Below, piece after piece: positions 45,056-63,734 of a stretch of DNA of 64,000 nt. Source of the stretch: Castor canadensis. Lineage: Eukaryota > Chordata > Mammalia > Rodentia > Castoridae. The notes beneath the pieces are model-generated. The model saw only the letters and a list, made by a program, of their open reading frames with translations. It was not told where the DNA came from and did no database searches. The DNA lies in contig NC_133387.1 in the NCBI RefSeq assembly GCF_047511655.1, positions 25,538,353-25,602,352 of the forward strand, written 5' to 3'. Every line of letters begins with the position of its first letter. Positions within the stretch are counted from its first letter, which is position 1. The translations under genes and the position numbers were made by a program.

Positions 45056-48000
45056 ATGGCAGGGCATGGCTGCCTGGGGCTAGGGCTGCTCTGCTGGGTC
45101 CTGCTTGCTGTTCCTGTGGGCCCCCAGCCTGCCTCCTCTACCCCAGGTGCCTCTCTCACCACTTTGACCCCACCACCACAGAGTGAGGCCTCTATGCTGT
45201 CTCTCAACCTGGGACTAAACTTCAAATTCCATCTTCGGGGACCTGCTGCTGTCTGGGGGAGCCCTGTGACAGAGACTCAGCCTCTCTCTCCTGGTCCAGG
45301 CCAGGAGTCAGGGGAGGAGGTGGCAAGTAGGCTGAGGACTGACCCCCTTTGGGAACTGCTGGTGGGCTCTCTGGGAAACTCCTCCTCAGAGTGGGGCTCT
45401 GCTGAAGGCAGCTCTACACCCTGGGCCCCTTCCTGGTTTCCTGAATCCACATTGCCCCATTCTGGGCCCACCAACAAGCCCACTGCTCCCTATCAGCCCA
45501 GGATGGGGACCATGACCTGGGCCACTGCTCTTATGGCCACAGCACCTCCATCTAGTATTCCCAGGCCCCAGCAGAGTGAGCTGGAGCTGAAGTTTGATGT
45601 GGCATTGAGGGCAGGTGCAGCCCCCACACTCGGGCATCGAACAATACCCCTCCTGCCCAGTCTGCGGGCCAGCCTGGCAGAGATTGCTGGACGCCTGGGA
45701 CCCTTTGGTGAGTACCCACTGCATCTGACAAGAGCCCTGCTAAGTACCCACTGCCCACTGGCAGGTAGGAGGCAGTTTCAGCACAGACTCCTTTCACAGG
45801 GTTCTTTGGCACTACTCTGTCCCCACTCCAGAACTTCTCAGGCCTGAGTCCCCCAGGCACAACAACACCCCCAAACTCTGCCACCAGAATGTCAGATTCT
45901 CCAGGTGAGTGTTCATTTCATTGTAACAGTTGTGGGATTCCCCACTCTTAGGTGTCATGCTAATGGCTGACCAGCACCTCTCTTCCTGGACCCAGGGGCC
46001 TGCGTTGCTTCTCTCAGGCCCTAGGACAAGGGCTACTGCTCCATGGAGCAGCCTTCTCTTTGCTGTATTGACTCTTATTTTGGTGCTTATAGCTTAGCTC
46101 ACAGGGTATATGGAGTTATCATGTGGTTACAATTCTTGAGACAGTGACTTCTTTAGGGCAAGTTCTGGGGAAGGACAGGATTTTCTCCAAATTTCCAGAG
46201 GCCATAGCCAACTGATAGGATGGCATTGGAGCCCCATGTGTTCCTGTTACAGGGTTCTTTAGCACCACTCTGTCACCACCCCCATCTTTTGTGGAGAGGA
46301 AGCTCTCAAGCCCAAGCCTGCCAGACCCAGCTACTTCCCTAAGCTCAGCTACAACTGAGACAACACAGATGCAACATGGTAAGTGTATAGTTCATGTGAA
46401 CTTGACATTCACTGAGCACTTTCTACATACTAGTCCCTCATCGGTTTTTTGGGACCCTTTTACTTCATAATCAAAATCACCATTCTCTTCATCATCACTA
46501 TGGAAAAATGTACATTAATGATTTAATGTATTGTCCAGGAAGGTCCCACACAGAGTTAAATAGTAGTCCTTTGAGAGGTTTGCAGTCTCAGGCAGAGCAG
46601 AAGGGGGACAGACAGATGTGTCAGGGACAAACAGCACAGGAATGCCTTCATGATTTTCACAACATCTCCACTCACCCCACCCTCACTCTGGATGCCTGGT
46701 CTGCTTCCCACTTCCACCCCACCCCAACCTTGGGATTTTCTCCTCTGCATCTGATTGGACATGACATGCTGTCAGATATAGGCAGAACTGAGCCCTTTAT
46801 TGGGAAGACATTGAAGAGGAGACCATGAGCAGAAAGATGCCATCTTCATTCAAAGAAGCCTTTCAGAACATGCATGTAGACAAGCGAGTGGTACTGGGGG
46901 AAGACCACAGGCTCTGACATCTTGAGACCTGGCTTTCAATCCCTTCACTCACTTCCTAGCTGGTCACCTTAGGCAGGTTATTTAACCTCCCCGAACCTAT
47001 ATTTTCTCATTTGTCTACAGTTTAATAATGGTACTCATTTTGTCTGGAAACTGTAAAGCTTTCAGATAATGTAAACTTTAAAAAATTTTTTTTCTCTGTT
47101 TTTTCAACTTTTATTTTTTAATAAATTTTTATTAGATATATTAATGTAAACTCTTGGCATTGGGCTGGACACAAAATAGAAGCTGGTTAAATAGTACTTG
47201 CTCATTTTGTTCTTCTCCCCCATACACCCCAAATACACTTCCAGACCCAACCTTGCAGACATCCTGATCCTGCCCCCAGGCAGTGGTAAGAACACAACCC
47301 AAGGATGGGTTGCTCAGGCAGAGGTTCTGGTAGGTGAGGCCACAGGAGAGACTTCCAGGCCCAGCTTTGCTCAGCTAAGGGTTTGAGGAGGCTGTGAAAT
47401 CCCTCTGCCACTCTGTAGTAGACTCAGCATCCATAGCCCTGATCCTCTGGTTTCTTCCAGCCCAGACTTGACATCACCTCTGCCTTTCTGGTTCCCTCCA
47501 GCCTCCATCACAGTGCTCCTCAGTGGTGGGTGAGGAGCCAGCCAGCCCAGTTACTGTGCAGCAGTTGCAGGATCTGCTGTAGGTGGGGGGGCAGATCTGT
47601 GCAGCCAGGATGTTGGCTGGCAGTCTGTCAGCCTGGGTGACAGCACTGGCCAGGCAGGTTTAATGAGTCTGGACAGTATCAGAGGCAGCCCAGCCCTGCC
47701 CTCACCGCACTCCTCACTGGTGGCTGCAGCTTCTTCCTGGCTGTTTGTCCTGGATAAACCTAGTAGGGTCACAGTCCTCTTGGGGAAAAGGTCAACCTTT
47801 GCTTATAGCCAGGAGCATGTAGTAGAAGAAGAAGGAGCAGCAGCAGCAGGAGTGTCAAGCAGCTGGGGAACAAACAATCTTCTGAGATTCCCCTGGGTTT
47901 TTCTAACCTGCGTGCTTTCACCTTGGACTCCTAAGGCTTCCTTGAATTTAGTCATCTTTCCCTTGGACAGAGCTGGTATTTAGCCCATCCATACCCTAAC

Positions 48001-51000
48001 ACTTGTAGTGGGCCATAACAAATCAAAGGACTTTAGTACCCACTTCTACTCAGTCACCTGTGGCTTTCCTTTACTCCCTGACCACCTTGGCAGGCTCAGT
48101 TCTGATTGCCCAGCACCTGGGCCATCCAGTTGTTAAGTATTTTGAGTGTTTCTGCTACAAAGAATATCAGTCCTCCACAATCCTGGAGGTGGGGGTGGGG
48201 AGATGGATGGGTCTAGCATCCAGAGTGGAAATGCGATTCCCCAGCCCTTTGATCTGGGCAGCTGTTGGATAATCAGGTCTGGCTTTTCCATGAACAAACT
48301 GGTCCCTCCCCCTCCCAGCCAGCTCCTGCTTCACCAGTTACTCACATTGACATTCCATCTCCTCCCTCACCCCTGAGGTCAAGCAGGGTCACAGGGCCAG
48401 AGTGGGACCTCCCTGGAGGGATGGCCTGCCTAGGAGGGGGATCCTGGGAAGGCAGGACCAGAAACCCACTATCTTCTGGGGAGAACTCAAAACTGTTTCT
48501 GGGGAAGGAAGTTGCAACTGGGGACATGGGAGGTGAGGTCAAATGAATCCTTCAATGGCAGAAGCTCTGCTTTCTCCCACCTGTCTCCACCCACACTTGG
48601 CTCATTGGGGTAAACCAGGCATGGTCTGACCCCTGAAAGCAGTCTTCCTACTTTAGAAATCACATCTCCTGCTTATTTCCTGGCTTTATTCCTATTCTGG
48701 ATTCTTGTGAAGGTTGAAATTTGCTCTAGTTGCTATAGTGTTTGGAGATGGAGATGAGAGATGGGGGTTCCTATAGCCCACAGGTAAGAGGTGAGGACGG
48801 AGGAGGGCAGGGCACTGCCCTCTGATCATTGCACTTATCTATACAGTGAGTAGAGAGGAGGGAATGAGGAATGACAGGCTAGGGCACACTGTGGGCTCCT
48901 GGTCAGGACCTCCCTACCTCTCTTCAGAGCTCACAAAGGCCAAAGAAAGACCAAACTAACCTTGCAGTGGGTGAGGCTATGGCATCAGAGGGGAGCAGAA
49001 AATGAGAAGTTAGAGTGTATTTATTTAATTCTGCCAATGCCAGGCTAATTCCTTTCACCCCCATCAGCACATTATCTGTTGCCAGTTGAATGGCTTCTCA
49101 TTTAACTGATGGTTGCTGACTTTATGAGTGTTGAGGGGTGGTTACACTATCAACATGGTGGTCTTCAGAGGTCATAAAACTAAGTCAGTATGAGGATGTT
49201 CACTCATTTGAGTGATTGTTGTCTTTCTAAGCAAGTCTACTATGTGCGAAGGGCTTTTAACCCAGACTACAGCTTTCAGTTAGTTAAACCAAGAACTAGT
49301 ATGAGGCCAGAAGTGGTCATACTCATGCACACCCAAACTCAATCAGTGATGAATGTTAGCTGACAAAAATCATGCCAGACACCACTATATACGGAATGAT
49401 TTTTTCACACCTGGGCACTCTATTATCCTCATAACTGTCATCTGCAGTAGGCAGTCTTCCTCAGTTCAGATTTGAGGAATGCGATGGAATGAGAGGCAGG
49501 ACACACATGCTACCATTTGCAGTTGGCAGAGGGCTGTGTATGTTTAATTTTCTGGCTGCTTCCTCTTTGCCCTCCCTAGTTACCTAAGTTCATCTTCCCC
49601 TCCCTTCTCTCCAGAGCTGTTTTCTGGCCCCCTCAATTTTTTTTCCTTGTTCTCAGAGCTGCTGGGAGAGCAAAAAGGGCTGGAGAGGTGGCTCAAATGG
49701 TAGCGTGCCTGCCTAGCAAGCGCAAAGCCCTGAGTTCAAACCCTAATACTGCCAAAAGATAAACATTTTTTAAAAGCATGCTACTTAGAGCTGCTGGGTT
49801 TTGTCTGGCCCCAGCAAGTGCTGGCACTGCCTAGGGGTGATGGTACTCCCTGGTCTTCCTGTGTTGTCCAACTGGGGCCCGGCCAGCAGTTAGGGCAGTG
49901 TGATCATCAGAAGACCCTCCCTCCTCATTCTACACCTGTCTCCTGTCCTCCCTACCCCCACCAGGCTGTCCCTGTCCTTCATCACCACATTTTCTTCCTC
50001 TGTCTTGATGAGTCTGTGAGATGGGAGTAGGGAGAAGTCAGATTCCAGCATATTCCTGCTGCCTTATCTTGGGGAAAATCCCTGAATCTAACTCTTTCAA
50101 GTTCTGTTCTTGCTCCAGGAGAGCAGAACCAGTGGTCTTACTCCTCCCTTCTCTTAGTTGACTGCCCTGTTCCCCAAGGGATGTGGGAAGATGTTGGAGT
50201 ACAGGATGGGGCTGGGGACTGAGTTAACAAACCCCAGAGCTCCTGAGGGGCTCACTTACTCAGGTGGTATCTTATCTTACTATGATCTCCCCAATTGTTC
50301 CTTTCTGAGAGTTCAAGGATACCCTGTGAGACCCAGAATAGTTAATCTCAATATCACCTTCTCTTTGGTTTTGGCAGAAAACCAAAGGGGTATCTGCGTC
50401 AAGACCCTTAGAACAATGGATATGTGGGTGAGTCAGGATAAGGGCCACAGTCACAGGTCAGCTGAGAATTGAGATGTAGCTGGAAGGAAGGCAGTGAATG
50501 ATAGTGTTCACCTTAGAGTGCTGGGTACAGGAGAGAGTTTTACCTCTTCCCTTTCTCTGTGTGTCTGTATACTTGTGCATGTGCATTTCTTGAGCCATTG
50601 AAAAAGGACAGGAGAAACATCACCTAGCACCAAGATGGGAGTTAAGAGTCAGGGGTGTAGGACAAGAGACAAGCAAACTAGTGTTATGAAGAGGATTGGA
50701 GTAGAAAGAGGCTCAGATCTGGATTCTAGTTGCATTCTGCCAATTTGTGACCTTGGACAGGTCACTTTACCTCTCTGCAGAGCCTCAGTATATTCATCTA
50801 GCAAATAAGAAGAAGATATTCAATGAATATCTGCTCAGTGCCAGCACTTAGGAATGGAGATTCAGATATGAGCAAAGGGAACAAAAATCTTGTTCTCACA
50901 AACTTCCTTTCTGGTGTGGGGATTGGACTGGAGGGGGCATTCACATTCTTTCTGTCCTGAAGTTCTGGACTTGTGACAGAACCCCCCCCACCCCTTTTTT

Positions 51001-53064
51001 CAGTAGAACACAAAGTAATGGAGGGAAATGAACAAAGGACTGGGAGAGGGAGAAAGATGAGAACTGAGGGGTTGGAATGGGGGAGGGGAAGATAAGAGGT
51101 CAAAAGGACTGTGAGTCTCCTAGATGTTTTGATGGATACTCGGACTGTCTTTCAGGTTACTGGCTGAGGGCTGGGGGTGGGGGTGGGGATGGGGATGGGG
51201 CTGTACCATTGCCTCATACAAATGTTCTTTGCCCACAGACTCCACCATCCCCACCTCTGGTCCAGATGAGCCCTCTCTTGCCAGCCTTGGAAACCCTTCA
51301 GCACAGCCCGAATGTGAGCCAGAGCCCTGCAACAAGGGAGGGATGCCCGACCGCGAGGGGCAGCCTCCTGCCTCCCCACTGCCCCTTTTCTTCTTGACCC
51401 TGGAGGCCGACTGGGCAGAGGCCAGGGCTCGATGGGGGCTGGCCTGGGAGGCTCACGTGTATGGCGCAGGCGCCCTCTTCGGTCTGGTGGCCCTGCTGGC
51501 CCTGCTGGCTCTGGCCCTCTTGCCTTGGCGCTGCCCACCCGGCGCCCCCTGCCTGGCGCTTCTGGACCTGCTGCTGCTCTCGGCTGGGGCCACGCGAGCC
51601 TTTCCGCTCTTCTACGACGCCTATGGACACCGCGATCGGTTGCCTGCACTCGCCTGGCTGCTCCTGCAGGACCTTCCGCTGCCCTGCCTGGCCGCTGGCC
51701 TGGGACTGGCCTGCCTGTTGCTGGCCCGGCCGCGCCCACCGCGGTGCCCCGCCGGCCTGGCAGCGTTGCTGCTCCTGGGGCTGGGGCTGGCTGCCGCCGC
51801 CGCCCTGGGGAGCGCTGCCCACCGCCCGCTGCGGCCCCTACGGCTCGCCTCGCGCGGTCTCCATGCCTTCCTCGCCACGCTCCTGTCCGGGCTTCTGCTG
51901 GCGCTTTCCTGCTGGGGGGGTCGGCGGCGGCGGGCCGGAGCGCCCCTGGGAGGGTCTGGCTTCAAGGGTGCCACCCCTGTGCCGCAGGCTCGCAGCCCTT
52001 TCGCCCCGCGGGAGTCCTGGCGGCGTGCAGCGCGCACTGCCCCGGTGGCCGGCACCTTTGGGCTGCTGAGCGGAGCCCTACAGGGCTACGAGGTGCTGCT
52101 GGCCCTGGGCTACGGCGGCCAACCTGGCCTGGAGGGGCCCTGGCCGTGGTGGGCCTTCCAGCTAGGCCTACGCCTGGGAGAGGTGGGCGTCGCGCTCCCA
52201 TTGGCCCTTCTGGGCCTCTACCCTGCGCTCTGCAGTCCCCGCGTGCCGCCGCGCTGCTGGGCCAAGCTCTTCCGCTTGTCCCCGGGCCATGCGGCCCCGC
52301 TGCTGCCGGGAGGCTGGGTCACTGGACCCCCGGAAAAGGAGCCCCTGGGTAGCGCCATCGCGCGTGGCGACGCGGAGCTGCTGCAGCTGTGTGCTCTAGC
52401 AGGGCCAGGCCCCGATCTCCTACTCCAGGGCGGTGGCTGCCTGGGCTTCGAAGGCGCGTCTGCCAAACCTACCGCATCCCCTGCCTCCTCCCCTTGCAGC
52501 GATTGCACCGTGGACTTTCGCCCGCCGTCTCCGATCAACCTGCGGCGCAGCATCGAGGAGGCCCTCTGCAGCGAGGCGCTGCTGGCGCCCGGGCTCTTCC
52601 AGGGCCCCGCCTTTGGGGAAGCCCTGCCTGGGCTCAGCCTCTACCGCACCATCTCGCTGGAAACCAAGCCAGAGATCGGGCCCGATGAGAGATCGGAGGA
52701 GTCCCCAGGATCCCCAGCGCCCCCAGAGCTCCCCTCTCCCGGGGCCTGGCCCGCGGGCAGCAGCGCTTCATCAGGTTCCCTGTGCGGACTCTCACGGGAC
52801 AGCTCGTCCATGCTGCTATGTTCCAGTCCCGACAGGCCCCCGCGCTGTCCACTGGTCTGCGTCCTCAGTCCCCCGCGGCCCTCAGGAAGCAGTCCCAGCC
52901 TCCCTGCCTCAGGATCCTACCAGGCCCTGTCCCCACCCTCCCGCGACTCCCCAGAGCCTGCTCCTGAGCTGCAGACCGAGGAGGCCTTGCTGCAGGAGCA
53001 ATTTCTGGATGCCTGCCGACAGATTGACGAGCTGAGCACGGGCAGCGATACCATAGACCTGTGA
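45056..53064 (+). CDS. PRRT4: Proline-rich transmembrane protein 4 (4 coding exons, 902 aa)
   Basis: Function is not established; the family is a group of multi-pass membrane proteins related to PRRT3. Coding exons: 45056-45707, 45800-45904, 46253-46378, 51239-53064, total 2709 nt, giving 902 residues (human is about 899). The start ATG has a strong context (GGGGCCATGG) and opens a signal peptide (MAGHGCLGLGLLCWVLLAVP). An upstream in-frame ATG at 44942 lies before an acceptor ending 44977, so it is probably intronic. Residues 25-365 are Pro/Ser/Thr-rich. Hydrophobic segments lie near 369-390, 396-412, 431-457, 467-485 and 502-521, with weaker ones at 570-635. The C-terminal tail is Ser/Pro-rich and ends CRQIDELSTGSDTIDL, as in human. 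Exon 4 is extremely CpG-rich. Exons 2 and 3 look duplicated. Confidence 0.95.
46915..47045. mobile_element. MIR, PRRT4 intron 3
   Basis: Contains 'ttgagacctggctttcaatc', 'taggcaggttatttaacctc' and 'tttaataatggtactcat', in MIR order. Confidence 0.7.
49678..49772 (+). mobile_element. ID-like SINE, PRRT4 intron 3
   Basis: 'gggctggagaggtggctcaa' to 'gttcaaaccctaatactgcc'. Confidence 0.8.
50698..50800. mobile_element. MIR, PRRT4 intron 3
   Basis: Contains 'gtgaccttggacaggtcact' and 'ttacctctctgcagagcctcag', MIR core. Confidence 0.65.
51168..51200 (+). other. PRRT4: G-quadruplex-prone tract before PRRT4 exon 4
   Basis: Five G runs of at least four (GGGGG T GGGGG T GGGG AT GGGG AT GGGG) separated by one or two bases, ending about 38 nt before the exon 4 acceptor at 51238. 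An unused acceptor-like ctgtctttcag lies just upstream, ending 51155. Confidence 0.7.
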
Positions 53065-53328
53065 AGAGGCCTCCATCTTGCTGCCCACCATTCGCCCCTT
53101 TCTGGCGCCTGCTCTGTCCAAGACCTGCACACTGTAACCCTTTCCCAATCCTGCCTGGTTCAGATACCTCTCCCCACTTCCCCCGTCCAGGTGCCCCTGG
53201 GTGGGCGAGTCAGCAGCCAGGTTCTGTTGATTGGGAATCAGTGCCACCTTCTCTGGAGCCCTGGGCTCTGATGCCCTCAGCTGCAATTTTAGGCCGGCAG
53301 GACCCCACTTTCCTTGGCCTTCCCCAGC

Positions 53329-53334
53329 AATAAA
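53329..53334 (+). other. PRRT4: Polyadenylation signal AATAAA of PRRT4
   Basis: Hexamer (cagcAATAAAgctcc) 265 nt after the PRRT4 stop. A second AATAAA at 53583-53588 could serve a longer 3' UTR. The first is preferred because T/G-rich sequence follows it. Confidence 0.7.
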
Positions 53335-55504
53335 GCTCCAAGGTGCTGCACTCTTGACCACCACTCCCCACTCTGGTGCTGAGTGAGAGGGGCTGTCTTC
53401 AGAAGATCTGGGGCCCTGCCTCAGCCCTATACCCACTTCTACCATGCCCAGGAATTCCAATCCTGTGGTGAGTGAGACTCCCTGTCCTCTACAGGGGCCT
53501 TCCCCACGGAAGGGTCCATGCCCCATCCAAAAGTCCTTACAGCAGTTGGGTGGGAAATGAATGCTTTCAGAGTTAATATATCAATAAAATATTTTCAGAG
53601 GAGAACGTTCTGATCTCAGAAAAGCTTAAATAGGGCCACAAAAACAGTACCTCCACCAGAAGTGGAAGTGGAATGGGTTTGCCTCAGACCCCAGGGTCCT
53701 TCCCACAATCCCAAGAAGTCTTGTCCTGTGGCTGGGATGAATGAGGTTCCTGGAAGACCTGTCTGACTCTCTGGGAAGTAGCTTTTCATAGGGATGGAAC
53801 ACAGTCCTGAGAGGTGGGGCAGAAAATCTTCAGTCTTTGGTGGAAATGCTTCTTTCCTAGAAGCCTGGCTTTAGGTCCTAGTAGACAACTGGCTAGGGAC
53901 TAAGTGATAAAGTTTTTCGTGACAATGCAAATGCGCACTAAAAAGGCCTGATTGCCTCAAGTCATATTCTCCAGCATTCCTCCTGCCACATTCCCATAGT
54001 TTGGGATTTTCAAAGAGGAAACTGCCTATCTTCACTTACCAACAGAACCTCTTCATGTTGGGCTCCCAACCACCCCAGCCCCTTCCCCTGCAAAACTATC
54101 ATTTCCTGAGGGTGCAGATTCCCTCTGGGGAAAGTCTGTTTCCAATGTCTACCCTCATTCCCCAGTCCCAGCCCCAGCCCCAGCCTAGCACCCAAAGCAG
54201 AGCTCACAATGCAGACAACCAGGATCATATTTGGCTACCAGCCATTCCGTATCCCTTCTTGCCTAGAGCATTTTGCTTGGAGTTCTATATACTGTGCATT
54301 TATCATTTGGCTACAATGCAGTTGTTCAGAGTGGCACAAAAGCAGGATCTTGGATTAGGTCTGAAAGTGAAAATCTGACAGTGTTTTGGCAAATGTCCTG
54401 CACATCACAGGAAGAACTGCAGACACACACATATGAAGCTCAAAGTGGAAAAACAGGAACCCAAGTGCTATGTCTTCCAACTCTGACCATCAGCTGGTGG
54501 GGATTAGAGAAGGGAGGCTAGGAGCCAAGAGGGAAGCAGGCAGGAAGGCCAAGGGGGGCCGGGCCACTGGCCAGACCAGGTCCAATGCACTAGTGGGAGA
54601 ATTCAAGTGCTGTTCTCTTTGCAGATGGTGCTCTGTCTTGGCTAAAAGGAGATTCGAGGGCCTTAGCCCTCAGAGGAAGGAGGGGAGCCAGGGATGTCTG
54701 GGAGAGAGTCCTAGTGGGGAAAAGAAATGGGAGGTGGTGGTTCAAGTGAAGCTGAAGGATGGGCCTGGAATGGTTTTGTCTGTGTCTCCTCCATTACCTG
54801 GCTCAGCATGGCTCAGAAATTCTTGCTGCATCGTCACTCTGGGCTGGGGCCCAGAGAACTGCCAGCGTCCTAATTACAGGCATTTCTCACTGGTGTCGTA
54901 GTGGCTGTAGCAAGCCCAGCATTGGCACTGCGTTGTGTCATGCAAGGGGTGCTTACTGATCTGAGAAATTGCTTCCCTTCTTCCTCACTTTCCCTTCCAT
55001 CTGCCTCTCATCTGCCTCTGCTCACACCCAGCATCTCTCTGTCACCTTTTCCTCACTCTAGTCCTGGCCAGCTGCTCTTTTTCTCTCTCACTCACTCCCA
55101 TCAAGCCCCTTGAGTTCATGCACACATACCCTCCCAACAGTGAACTCTAAGCCCCAAGTACCCATTCCATAGTCAGTCTATTTCTCTCTCTCATACACAT
55201 ACAGTTCTTTTCTGTCTGGAATTTCTGAATAGGGCAGGTGAGGAGGAAGGTGTGAGGAAGTATTGCTTCATGCTTATCAGTCCCAACACTTTGTTGGTTT
55301 TCCTCAGTAAGAATTACCTCAGTCCTTTGACTTCATAAAGAGGCCAACACTTTGCTTAGTCCTTCCTTTTTGTCTTGTGTCTCTTTCCTTGCCCAAAGCA
55401 AGTTTTTCAGGAATCTATGTAGATCCTGATGCATCCATTCTGCAGTTCTAAATCTTGGTACTGTGGGGCCTGGCTGAGAGACAAACTCATCTACATCCAT
55501 TCAT

Positions 55505-55750
55505 TCATTTCCCTAAAAATTATTGAATCTTTACAATGTGCTAAGTGCTGGGGCTAGAGAGGTGAACAAGAAGGACACCAGCTCTGAATTTATGAAGTTG
55601 CAGTTCTCTGGGGGGAAAGGCAAACGTTAAACAATGAACCATAGAAATGATCACAAAAGCACAAGTAATTAATTAGAATTGTGAGAATTGGAAGAATAAG
55701 AACAATTCAGTGTTATAAAAGGTTTAGCTTGCAAGGAGTAGTGGAGCCAG
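55505..55750 (+). repeat. Old mammalian interspersed repeat (copy 2 of 3)
   Basis: Contains 'ttacaatgtgctaagtgctg' and 'gaacaagaaggacaccagct', the 5' portion of the same family as 58700-59380. Confidence 0.45.
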
Positions 55751-57039
55751 AGGGATGGGGCCTGGAAGAGGCTGACTAGAACATCCTAGGCCTCTCTTAC
55801 TTCCTTTCCAGGCTCCTGCACAGTGATGGATGAGGGGGCAGGCTGGCATTTATTTCCCCTGGAAGCCACATTGCAGGTTCCATGACTCTTGCTATTTAAT
55901 AAAGAACACTGCATGTGTCCTCGGTAGATGGATGAGCAAATAATCCTGACTGAAGAGCCATGTGCTTTTCCTGATGTGAATGGATAGGGGGAGGCACGGG
56001 GATGGAAACAGATGGGGATCTAAGTCTGAACTAAGGGAGGGTAGAAAGGGTCAGTGATCCTCCTGAGGGGCACGGATTCCTGCATTGCAAGTAGCTGCTG
56101 CCCCCTGATGGGCATAGGGATATAGTTTGTTTTTGTCCTTTAAGGAAAATTTGCATCCAGAGTGTTTAGAACAGCATTTGTAGGGAGTGTTCCAGATGCA
56201 TATTAGAACAACTTTCTCAGGTTCTCGTCTCTGTGCATACTATAGTCAAACTGGGAAGGGTCTCCACAGCTGGGGCCCTGAAGTTTACAATTATGTCTGT
56301 GGGGATGGAATTTTGACTCCTAAGATGGCGGTGAAAAGGCCAGGGGGAGAAGGAGAAAGAAGAGGGAGGAATGTGGAATTCCAAACCAACTTTGTTTAGA
56401 TGATCCAGTTCATTTCCTTTGTCTATTCAACTCTCTTTATCTAGGATAGGATTAACCTAGGAGCTTTCACAATCTGTTTTGTATTTCAATGCCTTTTCTC
56501 CTGAATTATGTGTTTAAAAATAGCTGTGGGTTTTTTTTTTTCAAGTACATATTACTTAGAGTTAGCTAGGGCTTCATAAATCTGATTCTTTTACATTCTC
56601 TTTCTTCCCCATAGCTACTCATTAGTCTACAAATGTACTGAAAGTAGATGGGTCTTGAGGAGAAAGGGAACCTCACTTTACAGTGTACCTTTTATCCTTT
56701 TGCATTTCCTATCTACCATGCCGCTATTGTTTAAAAGCAATGACTTAAAAAGTGCCTTAGGTACTTTTTGTACCCAGGTACTCTGTGAACAGCCTTGCAT
56801 ATACATCAGTTCCTGAGCCCAGGGGATGGCAAACACTGTGCCAGGACTCAGGAGCACCTAGATCGTCCCCTGGCCAGTGAGACCTCTAAGCCTTGGGTCT
56901 GTCTGATAAGCAAACCTGAGGGAACATCTGTCTTTGGGTGGATCTGGGTTCTAGGTCTGTGTGTATAGGTTGGTGTTATGTTTGCTTTGGGTACATTCTC
57001 ATGTGATCATAGAAGTGTGTGCTGTGATATATTTGTAAG

Positions 57040-57128
57040 ATTTTTGTTGTTTTTTGGTGATGTCGGAATTTGAACTCAGGGCTTTGCAGCTAGGCAAGTG
57101 CTCTACTGCTTGAGCCACATGCCCAGCC
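57040..57128 (-). mobile_element. ID-like SINE
   Basis: 'ggaatttgaactcagggctt' to 'cttgagccacatgcccagcc'. Confidence 0.75.
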
Positions 57129-57590
57129 CTATTTGTAAGATTTTTTTTTTTTGATAATGTCTGTCTTCATCACCAGACTGTATTCTAATATGAGAGCATG
57201 GACCCTGTTTTTTCTTTTTTTTTAAATTCCTAATGCCTGATACACAGTAGAAACTCAGAAAATGTTTATTGACACAATAGTTGTGTATCATCTGTGTCTA
57301 TGCTTACTTTAGAAGCTGTAATTTGTCATCGAGTCCAAGGTGACATTTGTCTCATTCTCTGAGGGTATGAGAATTTCCCAAATAATGTATGTTACATACT
57401 TAGGCCCATGACAGGACATTCTGACTGCGGTTTCTGCATGTAATCTGGGAATCTGTGGAGACACTTCAGAAAATATTTATTGAACATCTGTTATATGACA
57501 GATCCAGGGTAAGGCCTAAGACAAAAATAACTTCTGCTTATCCCAATAGAAAGTAAATTGGGGCTGGGTGTAGTGGTGTATACCTGTTAT

Positions 57591-57809
57591 AGGAAAGAAG
57601 AAGGAGGAGGAGGAGGGGGAGGAGGAGGGGAGGAAGAGGAGGAGGAAGAGAAGGAGGAGGAGGAGGAGGAGGAAGAAGAAGAAAAAGAAGAAGAAGAAGA
57701 AGAAGAAGAAGAAGAAGAAGAAGAAGAAGAAGAAGAAGAAGAAGAAGAAGAAGAAGAAGAAGAAGAAGAAGAAGAAGAAGAAGAAGAAGAAGAAAAGAGA
57801 GAAAAAAGA
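57591..57809 (+). repeat. 219-nt homopurine tract with (GAA)36
   Basis: Uninterrupted purines: GGA-rich at 57600-57675, then a pure (GAA)36 at 57687-57794, then A/G-rich to 57809. A B1-like fragment starting at 57561 (ctgggtgtagtggtgtatac) lies immediately before, so the tract probably grew from a SINE tail. It ends about 280 bp upstream of the RBM28 start codon. Perfect homopurine strands with mirror symmetry can form triplex DNA. Confidence 0.95.
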
Positions 57810-57839
57810 CATGAGATGAGAAGGCGGGGAGAGTTTCAA

Positions 57840-63627
<5,788 letters not shown>

Positions 63628-63734
63628 TGAATTAGCACAGTAACCCACTTTCCTGTATGTTCATAAGCTGTTTATATTGTGGAAAGACTCATAGCTTAAT
63701 ACAGTAGCTGTTTCTTGGTGATTTTTAAAAAATT

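Larger units (their letters stand above)
46379..51238 (+). other. PRRT4: PRRT4 intron 3 (4.9 kb)
   Basis: Large intron with two MIRs, one ID SINE and otherwise unassigned sequence. Hydrophobic or long open frames were not found. It ends in the G-rich tract and the acceptor ctttgcccacag. Confidence 0.75.
53340..57550. other. Intergenic region between PRRT4 and RBM28
   Basis: About 4 kb after the PRRT4 poly(A) signal, with no coding exon recognised. It contains one copy of the old repeat family (55505-55750), one ID SINE (57040-57128) and otherwise unique sequence. Confidence 0.65.

Noticed and set aside
51152-52553. Several 100-306 codon frames on both strands overlapping PRRT4 exon 4
   Set aside because: Shadow frames of a very GC-rich coding exon; the PRRT4 frame matches the human protein throughout.
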